DNA of 64,000 nt from Flavobacterium sp. (lineage in GTDB: Bacteria > Bacteroidota > Bacteroidia > Flavobacteriales > Flavobacteriaceae): positions 1 through 64,000 of the forward strand of contig NZ_JAPZSP010000007.1 of assembly GCF_027531705.1 (NCBI RefSeq). The letters are read 5' to 3'. The notes beneath the pieces are model-generated. The model did not search any database. It was given only the letters and a program-made list of their open reading frames with translations, and was not told the origin of the DNA. The position numbers were made by a program, and so were the translations under genes. Shown here in pieces: positions 35,953 through 43,642 of the stretch (position 1 is the first letter of the stretch; every line of letters starts with the position of its first letter).

Positions 35953-38900
35953 TTGGAAAACCAGAACATAATTTACAATAAACTTGAGCAGTTTATCAAG
36001 AAGTTTTACGCCAATGAGTTGCTACGTGGAACAATTTTCTTCGTTGGTCTCGGATTGTTGTATTTTATCTTCACTCTTTTTGTTGAGTATTTTCTTTGGC
36101 TAAAACCAACGGCTAGGACTATTCTATTCTGGACATTTATTCTTGTGGAACTTTTCTTGTTGGTTCGTTTTATTCTTTTTCCAATTTTCAAATTGTTTAA
36201 ACTCCAAAAAGGAATTAACTATGATGATGCTTCCAAAATTATTGGAAATCATTTCAACGAAGTAGGAGACAAGCTTACCAACTTTTTGCAACTTTCTCAA
36301 GACGCCAATAAATCAGAATTACTTTTGGCTTCAATAGATCAAAAAGCCAATTCTTTGCAACCAATTCCTTTTGGAAATGCCGTTAATTTTTCAAAAAACA
36401 AAAAATATTTGCCATTAGCTATTATTCCGATTCTATTTGTTTTGTTTTTTATGATTTCTGGCAAAAGCGATATTCTTTCTCAAAGTTTCAATAGAGTAGT
36501 GCATTACAAAGAGCAATTTTTGCCACCAGCTCCATTTGAATTTCAAGTTTTGAATAAAAATCTTCAAACCGAACAGAATCAAGATTTTCTTTTGAAAGTA
36601 AAAACAGTGGGAAAAGTTGTTCCAGAAACTGCGATGATTTTTATTGGTGACGAAAGCTATTTTATGGAAACCACAAAAGCAGGTGAATTTCAGTTTGTAA
36701 TTCCTAAACCAAAAGGGAATGTTGAGTTTCATATTGAAGCTAATGAAGTTTCTTCTAACGAATTTGAATTAAATGTGGTAACTGTTCCATCGATTGCTAA
36801 TTTTGAAATGGTGCTGAATTATCCATCGTATCTAAATAAAAAGGCAGAAATTATTAAAGGAACAGGAAACGCCATTATTCCTGAAGGAACGCGAGTTACA
36901 TGGAAAATGAACACTTTGGCAACTCAAAAAGTGGAATGGTTAGATTCAAATGTAAAGTATCCTTTTTCTAAGAATGAAAATCAATTTGTTTTAACTAAAA
37001 ATATTTCTCAAAATACAGAATATCAAATCATTACTTCGAATACAAAAGTTAAAGATTATGAGAAACTTAACTATCAAATATCGGTTGTAAAAGATCAATT
37101 TCCAACAATCAATGTAAATAATGCTCCAGACAGTCTTAAAATTGCCAAAAACTATGTTTTAGGACAAGTTTCTGATGATTATGGGCTTTCTAAATTGCAA
37201 GTGATTTATTATCCAAAAGACAAACCAATGCAAGCCAAACGTGGAACAATTGCTGTTAAGAAAGAAGTTTACGATCAATTCGTTTTTGCTTTCCCAAGTA
37301 ATTTGCCAATTGAAGAAGGTGTTGCTTACGAATACTATTTTGAGATTTTTGACAATGATGCTATTCATAATTATAAATCTACCAAGTCAGCTGTTTTTTC
37401 ACATCGTGAATCTACCGAAGTAGAGAAAGAAGATGAGATGATGCAACAACAAAACAATAACATAAATTCATTAGAAAAGTCTCTTAAAACGCAAGAAAAG
37501 CAATTCAACGAAATGGAGAAATTGCAAAAGATGGGCAAAGAGAAAGACAATCTCGAATTCAAAGAACAACAGAAAGTAAATGATTTTATCCAACGTCAGA
37601 AACAACAAGACGAAATGATGAAAGAATTTGCTGAAAAGATGAAAGATAATTTAGAGAAGTTCAAAACCGATAAAAAGGATCAAGTAAAAGAATTATTGAA
37701 AGAACGTCTAGAGAAAGTTGATAAGGATTTTGAAAAGAATAAAAAGTTATTAGAGGAGTTAAAGCAACTCAACGACAAAATTCAAAAAGAGGAATTGTTT
37801 GAAAAAATGGAAAATTTCAAACAAAGCAGCAAAGCTCAAAACAAGAATTTGGAGCAATTGGTTGAGTTAACCAAAAGATATTATGTTCAGAAAAAAGCTG
37901 AGCAGATTGCTGATAAATTAGACAAGCTTGCAGAGAAACAAGATAAGTTAGCAGAAGACGAAAAAAATGATGCTAATAAGCAAGATGAAATAAATAAAGA
38001 GTTCGATAAAATTAAAGAAGAATTAAAAGAGCTTGAAAAAGAAAATAAAGAACTAAAAAAACCTTTAGATATTCCAAATGATGCGCAAAAAGAAAAAAGT
38101 ATTGAGGATGATTTAAATAAAGCTAGTGAAGAATTAAAGAAACAAAATTCGTCAAAAGCAAAACCTAAACAAAAATCAGCTTCTAAAAAAATGAAAGAAA
38201 TGTCTCAAGGCATGCAAATGGAAATGGAAGGCGGCGAAATGGAACAAATGGAAGAAGACGTCGCTATGTTGCGTCAGATTTTGGATAATCTTTTAGCATT
38301 CTCTTTTTCAGAAGAAGATGTTATGGGACAATTTAAAGGTTTGAAAAGAGGTTCGCCTTCGTTCAATAAATATTTAAAAAAGCAACAAGATTTGCGTGAA
38401 CAATTTAAACATGTTGATGATAGTTTGTTTGCAATGTCATTGCGTAATCCAAAATTTACCGAAAACATAAATACCGAAGTTGGTAACGTACATTATAATG
38501 TGGACAAAGCACTTGATAATTTAGCTGAAGCTAATATTTCTAAGGGTGTTTCGCATCAACAATATGCTGTTTCATCTGCTAATAAATTAGCTGATTTTTT
38601 AAGCGATATTCTCAACAATATGCAAATGTCTATGTCTATGTCGGGTTCTGGATCAGGTAAAAAAGGAATGCCAAAACCAGGTCAAGGTAGTGGAGAAGGA
38701 ATGCAGTTGCCAGACATTATCAAGAAGCAAGAAAGTTTAGCTGAAAAAGCTAAGCAAGGAAAGAAACCTGGAAAAAAACCTGGTGATGGAAAAGAAGGCA
38801 GTGAAGGTGAAAAAGAAGGAGGCAAAGAAGGAAAGGGCAAAGAAGGAAAATCTCGAAAAGAAGGTCAAGGTAAAAACGGAAAAGATGGTCAAGGCGGCGG

Positions 38901-39360
38901 TGGAAGTGGTCAAGGAAATAAAGATGGTGAAAATGGCGAAGATGGTGAAGGTGAAGCAGAACGCATAATGGAAATATACAAAGAGCAGCAACAATTGCGA
39001 GAAGCTTTGCAAAATGAATTAAACAAAAAAGGTCTTGGTGGTGTTGGTCAAGGAACGCTTGATCAAATGAAACAGTTGGAAAAACAATTGCTTAATAAAG
39101 GTTTTAATAACGATGTACTTCAAAAGATGATGAATCTTAAATATGAATTATTAAAACTTGAAAAAGCAGTTCAACAGCAAGGAGAAGAAAAGAAACGCCA
39201 ATCTGAAACAAACAAAAAAGAGTTTACTAATACTTCAAATGCCTTGCCGCAACGTTTGCAAGAATATATCAATAGCATTGAAATATTAAACAGACAAACA
39301 TTACCTTTGCGTGCAAATTACAACCAGAAGGTTCAAGAATATTTCAAAACAAATGATTAG
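35953..39360 (+). CDS. DUF4175 family membrane protein with coiled coil and low-complexity region
   Basis: 1135 residues. Two membrane segments near the N terminus (about 22-45 and 52-75) and a third at about 152-168 precede a beta-rich periplasmic part (about 190-480). Long charged coiled coils follow (about 490-735), then a helical part and a Gly/Lys/Glu-rich low-complexity stretch (about 890-1000), and another coiled coil. This is the DUF4175 layout of Bacteroidota; function unknown, but it recurs next to ybeY/mnmG. The start is TTG at 35953. The ATG at 35940 is out of frame and no in-frame ATG gives a full N terminus. Confidence 0.85.
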   Translation: MENQNIIYNKLEQFIKKFYANELLRGTIFFVGLGLLYFIFTLFVEYFLWLKPTARTILFWTFILVELFLLVRFILFPIFKLFKLQKGINYDDASKIIGNHFNEVGDKLTNFLQLSQDANKSELLLASIDQKANSLQPIPFGNAVNFSKNKKYLPLAIIPILFVLFFMISGKSDILSQSFNRVVHYKEQFLPPAPFEFQVLNKNLQTEQNQDFLLKVKTVGKVVPETAMIFIGDESYFMETTKAGEFQFVIPKPKGNVEFHIEANEVSSNEFELNVVTVPSIANFEMVLNYPSYLNKKAEIIKGTGNAIIPEGTRVTWKMNTLATQKVEWLDSNVKYPFSKNENQFVLTKNISQNTEYQIITSNTKVKDYEKLNYQISVVKDQFPTINVNNAPDSLKIAKNYVLGQVSDDYGLSKLQVIYYPKDKPMQAKRGTIAVKKEVYDQFVFAFPSNLPIEEGVAYEYYFEIFDNDAIHNYKSTKSAVFSHRESTEVEKEDEMMQQQNNNINSLEKSLKTQEKQFNEMEKLQKMGKEKDNLEFKEQQKVNDFIQRQKQQDEMMKEFAEKMKDNLEKFKTDKKDQVKELLKERLEKVDKDFEKNKKLLEELKQLNDKIQKEELFEKMENFKQSSKAQNKNLEQLVELTKRYYVQKKAEQIADKLDKLAEKQDKLAEDEKNDANKQDEINKEFDKIKEELKELEKENKELKKPLDIPNDAQKEKSIEDDLNKASEELKKQNSSKAKPKQKSASKKMKEMSQGMQMEMEGGEMEQMEEDVAMLRQILDNLLAFSFSEEDVMGQFKGLKRGSPSFNKYLKKQQDLREQFKHVDDSLFAMSLRNPKFTENINTEVGNVHYNVDKALDNLAEANISKGVSHQQYAVSSANKLADFLSDILNNMQMSMSMSGSGSGKKGMPKPGQGSGEGMQLPDIIKKQESLAEKAKQGKKPGKKPGDGKEGSEGEKEGGKEGKGKEGKSRKEGQGKNGKDGQGGGGSGQGNKDGENGEDGEGEAERIMEIYKEQQQLREALQNELNKKGLGGVGQGTLDQMKQLEKQLLNKGFNNDVLQKMMNLKYELLKLEKAVQQQGEEKKRQSETNKKEFTNTSNALPQRLQEYINSIEILNRQTLPLRANYNQKVQEYFKTND

Positions 39361-39772
39361 TTTTAATTACGAAACAGAATTTCAGCTAGAAAACGAAACT
39401 CAATTTTCAGATTGGATTTCAAGAGTTATTCTGTCTGAAAACAAAAAGGAAGGCGACATCAATTATATCTTTTGTGATGATGAATACATACTCGAAATCA
39501 ACAAGCAGTATTTAGATCACGATTATTATACAGATATAATTAGTTTTGACTATTCAGTAGGCAACGAATTGAATGGTGATATTTTTGTTTCTATTGATAG
39601 AGTAAAAGATAACGCAATTGATTTCAATGCCACATTTGATGATGAACTTAAAAGAGTGATCATTCATGGCATATTACACTACTGCGGATATAAAGACAAA
39701 TCTGAAGAAGACGAAGCTTTAATGCGTAGTAAAGAAGATGAAAAAACAAAGATGTTTCACGTGGAACATTAA
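39353..39772 (+). CDS. ybeY: Endoribonuclease YbeY (rRNA maturation)
   Basis: 139 residues from the ATG at 39353, which overlaps the DUF4175 stop by 8 bases. YbeY is a metal-dependent RNase in 16S rRNA 3' maturation. The fold signature is DIISFDYS...GDIFVSIDRV and the metal site is HGILHYCGYKD. The first two His ligands are present, but the usual third His is Asp, which I recall as common in Bacteroidota YbeY. The last residues MFHVEH are encoded by a parS-like palindrome, so the C terminus is shaped by a DNA site. Confidence 0.92.
   Translation: MISFNYETEFQLENETQFSDWISRVILSENKKEGDINYIFCDDEYILEINKQYLDHDYYTDIISFDYSVGNELNGDIFVSIDRVKDNAIDFNATFDDELKRVIIHGILHYCGYKDKSEEDEALMRSKEDEKTKMFHVEH
39753..39768. 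promoter_or_regulatory. parS-like ParB-binding site 1 (inside ybeY)
   Basis: TGTTTCACGTGGAACA; its reverse complement TGTTCCACGTGAAACA is an exact match to the widely conserved parS consensus TGTTnCACGTGAAACA. It overlaps the last codons of ybeY. Confidence 0.8.
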
Positions 39773-39805
39773 CTTAAACATCTTTCAAAAATTATAAATC
39801 AAAAT

Positions 39806-39821
39806 CGTTCCACGTGGAACA
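39806..39821. promoter_or_regulatory. parS-like ParB-binding site 2
   Basis: CGTTCCACGTGGAACA contains the perfect palindrome GTTCCACGTGGAAC. It lies 38 bases after site 1 in the ybeY-mnmG spacer. Confidence 0.7.
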
Positions 39822-39853
39822 TAAATAAAATGAATTCATAGTTGCGGTTCAAT

Positions 39854-39881
39854 CGTAATTCGTAATTCGTAATTCGTAATT
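39854..39881. repeat. Four-copy CGTAATT tandem repeat before mnmG
   Basis: Four perfect 7-base units end 7 bases before the mnmG ATG, in the 5' leader. Copy number may vary between strains by slippage, which could change leader length or ribosome access. Confidence 0.85.
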
Positions 39882-39887
39882 CAAAAA

Positions 39888-41756
39888 ATGTTTAACACAT
39901 ACGATGTAATAGTAGTAGGAGCAGGACACGCTGGTTGTGAAGCAGCAGCAGCAGCAGCCAATTTAGGTTGTGCGACGTTGTTGGTTACAATGAGCTTGCA
40001 AAACATAGCGCAGATGTCATGTAATCCTGCGATGGGCGGCATTGCCAAAGGACAAATTGTGCGCGAAATTGATGCGCTCGGTGGTTATTCGGGAATTGTT
40101 TCCGATAAAACCGCTGTTCAATTCAAGATGCTCAATAAGTCAAAAGGACCAGCAATGTGGTCGCCAAGGGTTCAATCTGACAGAATGCGTTTCTCAGAAG
40201 AATGGCGTTTGATGTTAGAACGAACTCCTAATCTCGATTTTTACCAAGAAATGGTAAAAGGATTGCTAATCAAGAATAACAAAGTTGAAGGAATAGTAAC
40301 TTCGCTTGGAATCGAAATCAAAGCCAAAACGGTTGTGCTAACCAATGGAACTTTCCTAAATGGATTAATTCATATTGGCGAAAAACAATTTGGTGGTGGT
40401 CGAGCTGGTGAAAGTGCTGCTTATGGAATTACGGAAGATTTGGTTAAAGCAGGATTTGAATCGGGTAGAATGAAAACAGGAACACCACCAAGAGTTGATG
40501 GTCGATCGTTAGATTATTCTAAAATGAATGAAGAACCTGGAGACATCCGTCCGGATAAGTTTTCTTATTCTGATGAAACCAAACCTTTGATACATCAAAA
40601 ATCATGTCACATGACTTATACTTCGTTAGAAGTTCATGATATTCTTCGTGAAGGTTTTGATCGTTCTCCTATGTTTAATGGTAGAATAAAAAGTCTTGGG
40701 CCAAGATATTGCCCTTCTATAGAAGATAAAATCAATCGTTTTGCCGATAAAGAGAGACATCAATTATTTGTTGAGCCAGAAGGCTGGAATACTTGCGAAG
40801 TTTATGTAAATGGCTTTTCAACATCGCTTCCAGAAGACATTCAATTTAAAGCTTTAAGTTCAGTAGCTGGATTTGAAAAAGTAAAATTCTTTCGACCAGG
40901 TTATGCAATAGAATATGATTATTTTCCACCAACGCAATTAAAACATACTTTAGAAACCAAGTTGGTTGAAGGTTTATATTTCGCTGGACAAATAAATGGT
41001 ACGACAGGATATGAAGAAGCTGCTTCTCAAGGAATGATGGCTGGAATTAATGCAGCTTTAAAAGTCAAAGAAGAAGAACCATTAATTCTAAAACGTGACG
41101 AAGCTTATATTGGTGTTTTAATTGACGATTTAATTACTAAAGGAACCGAAGAACCTTATAGAATGTTTACTTCTAGAGCAGAATATAGAACTTTATTACG
41201 TCAGGATAATGCCGATGCTCGTTTAACACCTAAGTCGTTCAAAATTGGTTTAGCATCTGAAAAGAGAATGCGTCGAATGGAAGAGAAGTTTTCTAAAAGT
41301 GATGCAATGGTTGCTTTTTTCAAAGAAACCAGTGTTACTGTCGAAGAAGCCAATCCAATTCTTGAAGCTAAAGGAAGTTCACCGATGAATCAATCTGATA
41401 AAATGTTCAAAGTCTTTTCAAGACCACAAATGGAGTTAGATGATTTTATTAAATTTGAAAAAGTACAAGAATATATCAACGCTAATGATTTAGATAAAGA
41501 AATAATAGAGCAGGCCGAAATCCAAGTAAAATATTCTGGCTATATCGAAAAGGAAAGAAACAACGCTGATAAATTGACAAGATTAGAAGACGTTAAAATT
41601 CCTAAAAACTTCGATTATAACAAAATCAAATCAATGTCGATAGAAGCGAAACAGAAATTATCTGCCATACGACCTGTAACCATTTCACAAGCATCAAGAA
41701 TAAGCGGAGTTTCACCAAGCGACATTTCCGTGTTATTAATTTATATGGGAAGATAA
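39888..41756 (+). CDS. mnmG: tRNA uridine-5-carboxymethylaminomethyl modification enzyme MnmG (GidA)
   Basis: 622 residues, standard for MnmG, the FAD-binding partner of MnmE that modifies U34 in the anticodon of several tRNAs. The N-terminal FAD motif is VIVVGAGHAGCEAA. The family signature blocks GPRYCPSIEDKI and MFTSRAEYRTLLRQDNAD are present, as is the C-terminal SQASRISGVSPSDI. The gene sits between parS-like sites, as gidA often does in origin-proximal DNA. The ATG follows a four-copy CGTAATT repeat. Confidence 0.97.
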   Translation: MFNTYDVIVVGAGHAGCEAAAAAANLGCATLLVTMSLQNIAQMSCNPAMGGIAKGQIVREIDALGGYSGIVSDKTAVQFKMLNKSKGPAMWSPRVQSDRMRFSEEWRLMLERTPNLDFYQEMVKGLLIKNNKVEGIVTSLGIEIKAKTVVLTNGTFLNGLIHIGEKQFGGGRAGESAAYGITEDLVKAGFESGRMKTGTPPRVDGRSLDYSKMNEEPGDIRPDKFSYSDETKPLIHQKSCHMTYTSLEVHDILREGFDRSPMFNGRIKSLGPRYCPSIEDKINRFADKERHQLFVEPEGWNTCEVYVNGFSTSLPEDIQFKALSSVAGFEKVKFFRPGYAIEYDYFPPTQLKHTLETKLVEGLYFAGQINGTTGYEEAASQGMMAGINAALKVKEEEPLILKRDEAYIGVLIDDLITKGTEEPYRMFTSRAEYRTLLRQDNADARLTPKSFKIGLASEKRMRRMEEKFSKSDAMVAFFKETSVTVEEANPILEAKGSSPMNQSDKMFKVFSRPQMELDDFIKFEKVQEYINANDLDKEIIEQAEIQVKYSGYIEKERNNADKLTRLEDVKIPKNFDYNKIKSMSIEAKQKLSAIRPVTISQASRISGVSPSDISVLLIYMGR

Positions 41757-41800
41757 TAATAGTTGACAGTCTAAGTTTTCAGATGTAAACATTCCGTCTA

Positions 41801-41816
41801 CGTTCCACGTGAAACA
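41801..41816. promoter_or_regulatory. parS-like ParB-binding site 3
   Basis: CGTTCCACGTGAAACA matches the parS consensus at all but the first base. It lies 45 bases after the mnmG stop and completes a cluster of three sites in about 2.1 kb. Confidence 0.75.
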
Positions 41817-41886
41817 TTTTTTAAAAACATTGAAATTAAAAGGTTTTCAGCTGCAAACTGTGACTGAAAACTGAAAACTAAATAAA

Positions 41887-42732
41887 ATGAATATTGTAAA
41901 CGCCAAACCTTTTTTAACAGTAAAAGATCATTCGGTTTCTCGAGAAACTTTCGAGTTGCTTCACGATGCCGATTTGGATATGTTGATTACGCATCCGCAA
42001 CCTTCTTTAGAAAAATTACCGAACTACTACGAAAGCAAGGATTATATTTCGCATACCGACGGAAACAAATCGCTTTTTGAAAAATTATATCAATTTGTAA
42101 AAAGTATTGCTTTAAAAAACAAATTGAAATTAATCAACGAGCAATCACCTAAAGGAAGAATTTTAGATATTGGAGCAGGTGTTGGCGATTTTTTATCCGT
42201 TTGTAAAAATGATGGTTGGCAAACGGTCGGAATTGAACCTAGCGAAAAAGCAAAAGCAATTGCTATTCAAAAAGGCGTTTCATTTGTAAATGATTTAGCT
42301 TCGTTAGAAAACAATTCATTTGACATAATTACCATGTGGCACGTTTTAGAACACGTTCCTAATCTTGAAGAATATATTTCAGAATTGAAAAGATTGATAA
42401 AACCAAACGGAACTATAATTATTGCTGTTCCCAATTTCAATTCTTTTGACGCAAATTATTATGGTAAATTTTGGGCAGCTTACGATGTGCCAATTCATCT
42501 TTGGCATTTTTCAAAAACAGCTATCGCAAAGTTATTTGCACCACAAAAATTAAAATTGCAAAAAGTGCTCCCAATGAAATTTGACAGTTTTTATGTGAGC
42601 TTACTTTCTGAAAAATATAAAAATGGAAAAATGAACTACCCAAAAGCATTTTGGATAGGATGTAAGTCCAATCGCTACGGAAAACGCAATTCGGAGTATT
42701 CCTCACACATTTATATCCTAAAAAACGAATAA
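41887..42732 (+). CDS. Class I SAM-dependent methyltransferase
   Basis: 281 residues. The SAM-binding motif I is GRILDIGAGVGDFLSVC near residue 93, followed by the acidic loop in VGIEPSEKAK and the motif IV-like region FDIITMWHVLEHVPN. This is the Methyltransf_23-like layout used by enzymes acting on lipids, sugars or small molecules; the substrate is not readable. The N terminus (about 1-60) includes LPNYYESKDYISHTDG, a short lead often seen in these proteins. It follows mnmG and parS-like site 3. Confidence 0.88.
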   Translation: MNIVNAKPFLTVKDHSVSRETFELLHDADLDMLITHPQPSLEKLPNYYESKDYISHTDGNKSLFEKLYQFVKSIALKNKLKLINEQSPKGRILDIGAGVGDFLSVCKNDGWQTVGIEPSEKAKAIAIQKGVSFVNDLASLENNSFDIITMWHVLEHVPNLEEYISELKRLIKPNGTIIIAVPNFNSFDANYYGKFWAAYDVPIHLWHFSKTAIAKLFAPQKLKLQKVLPMKFDSFYVSLLSEKYKNGKMNYPKAFWIGCKSNRYGKRNSEYSSHIYILKNE

Positions 42733-42907
42733 AAAGCTAAATTAAACGAAATTTTAAACGATTTTAGGTCGAAATAAGGATTTTGTCGACATTTTTATAA
42801 AGTTTTTTTAAATCGCTTTATATGAATTCACTTTCGATAAAGTTTTAAAATCGATTAAATAAAAGCAATAACATTTTCTTATAGTTAACCAAAACAACTT
42901 TTTTTAC

Positions 42908-42915
42908 TACTTTTG
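42908..42915 (+). promoter_or_regulatory. Putative -7 promoter element of the OmpH-like gene
   Basis: TACTTTTG matches TAnnTTTG and lies 34 bases before the ATG at 42950. No clear -33 element. Confidence 0.42.
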
Positions 42916-42949
42916 AACAAAATCATTTTATAAAATTAAAAAATCCCAC

Positions 42950-43534
42950 ATGAAAAAAGCAATAGTAATTTTAGCATTGACAGCAACCATTTTTTCTTGT
43001 CAAAAAGCAACCGAAACAAAAGAATTTAAAACAGCTTATGTTGACACGATGGAATTGTTGAAAAATTATGACGAAGCTAAAGACATCGAAACAAAATATA
43101 AAGAAAAAGCTAAAACTATGGGAACCGATTTGCAAGCCGAAGTAGCAAAATTCCAGACAGAAGCTCAAAATTTTCAAGCTAATGCTCAAAAAAATGGTCA
43201 GGCTTGGGCTCAGAAAAAAGGAGCAGAATTGCAACAAAAAGAGCAACAGTTAACTTATGCTCAACAAGCAATTCAAAGACAATTAGAAGAAGAAAGTGGT
43301 AAAGAAATGGATTCCTTAAAGTCAAATTTGAAGAAATTTATCAAAGATTATGGCAAGAAAAACGGTTATACTTACATATATGGAACAGGTGAAGTAGCCA
43401 CTGTTTTATACGCAGAAGACAAGCTTGATATCACTAAAGAAATGATCAAATTGATCAATGAAAATTATAAAAGCAAACCAAAAACTACTGAAAAAGAAGC
43501 AGTTAAAACTGATTCGACAGCAGTAACAAAATAA
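42950..43534 (+). CDS. OmpH/Skp family protein, lipoprotein-type
   Basis: 194 residues. A lipoprotein signal ends at IFSCQKAT (Cys near 17). The rest follows the Skp/OmpH plan: a short strand (FKTAYVDTMELLKNY), a long paired coiled coil (about 40-130, Gln/Lys/Glu-rich) and a returning C-terminal strand (GYTYIYGTGEVATVLYAEDKLDIT). Skp-like chaperones hold unfolded outer-membrane proteins in the periplasm; the lipid anchor is a difference from E. coli Skp. The Lys/Thr-rich tail is likely disordered. An intrinsic terminator follows. Confidence 0.85.
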   Translation: MKKAIVILALTATIFSCQKATETKEFKTAYVDTMELLKNYDEAKDIETKYKEKAKTMGTDLQAEVAKFQTEAQNFQANAQKNGQAWAQKKGAELQQKEQQLTYAQQAIQRQLEEESGKEMDSLKSNLKKFIKDYGKKNGYTYIYGTGEVATVLYAEDKLDITKEMIKLINENYKSKPKTTEKEAVKTDSTAVTK

Positions 43535-43555
43535 ATAAATAAACTATTTTTGCAT

Positions 43556-43585
43556 AAAACCTTCACTTTTTTAGTTGAAGGTTTT
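43556..43585 (+). terminator. Intrinsic terminator of the OmpH-like gene
   Basis: AAAACCTTCA and TGAAGGTTTT are perfect complements around a ten-base loop, followed by more T residues, 21 bases after the stop. Confidence 0.85.
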
Positions 43586-43592
43586 TTTGTTT

Positions 43593-43621
43593 TTGCACTT
43601 CAAGTAAAATTTATATCTTTG
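43593..43621 (+). promoter_or_regulatory. Complete Bacteroidota-type promoter of the helicase gene
   Basis: TTG at 43593-43595, an 18-base spacer and TATCTTTG at 43614-43621 fit the -33 / -7 consensus. The downstream ATG at 43643 is 21 bases away. This supports that start rather than the longer frame that opens at 43550 inside the preceding terminator. Confidence 0.7.
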
Positions 43622-43642
43622 ACTTTTAAACACATACAAGCC

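Noticed and set aside
38737-39012. 91-codon antisense frame rich in Phe, Ser and Thr
   Set aside because: It mirrors the Gly/Lys/Glu low-complexity tract of the DUF4175 protein and is a by-product of that composition.
39353-39772. YbeY with Asp instead of the third metal-ligand His as a dead enzyme
   Set aside because: The first two His and the fold are intact and I recall the same substitution in other Bacteroidota YbeY proteins, so it looks like a lineage feature.
42797-42853. Two near-identical ATAAAGTTTT...AAATCG words upstream of the OmpH-like gene, 40 bases apart
   Set aside because: Possible operator pair, but AT-rich and short; without comparison to other genomes it cannot be told from chance.
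43550-43642. 31-codon N-terminal extension of the helicase
   Set aside because: It begins inside the preceding terminator and runs through a complete promoter; the ATG at 43643 fits the family start.
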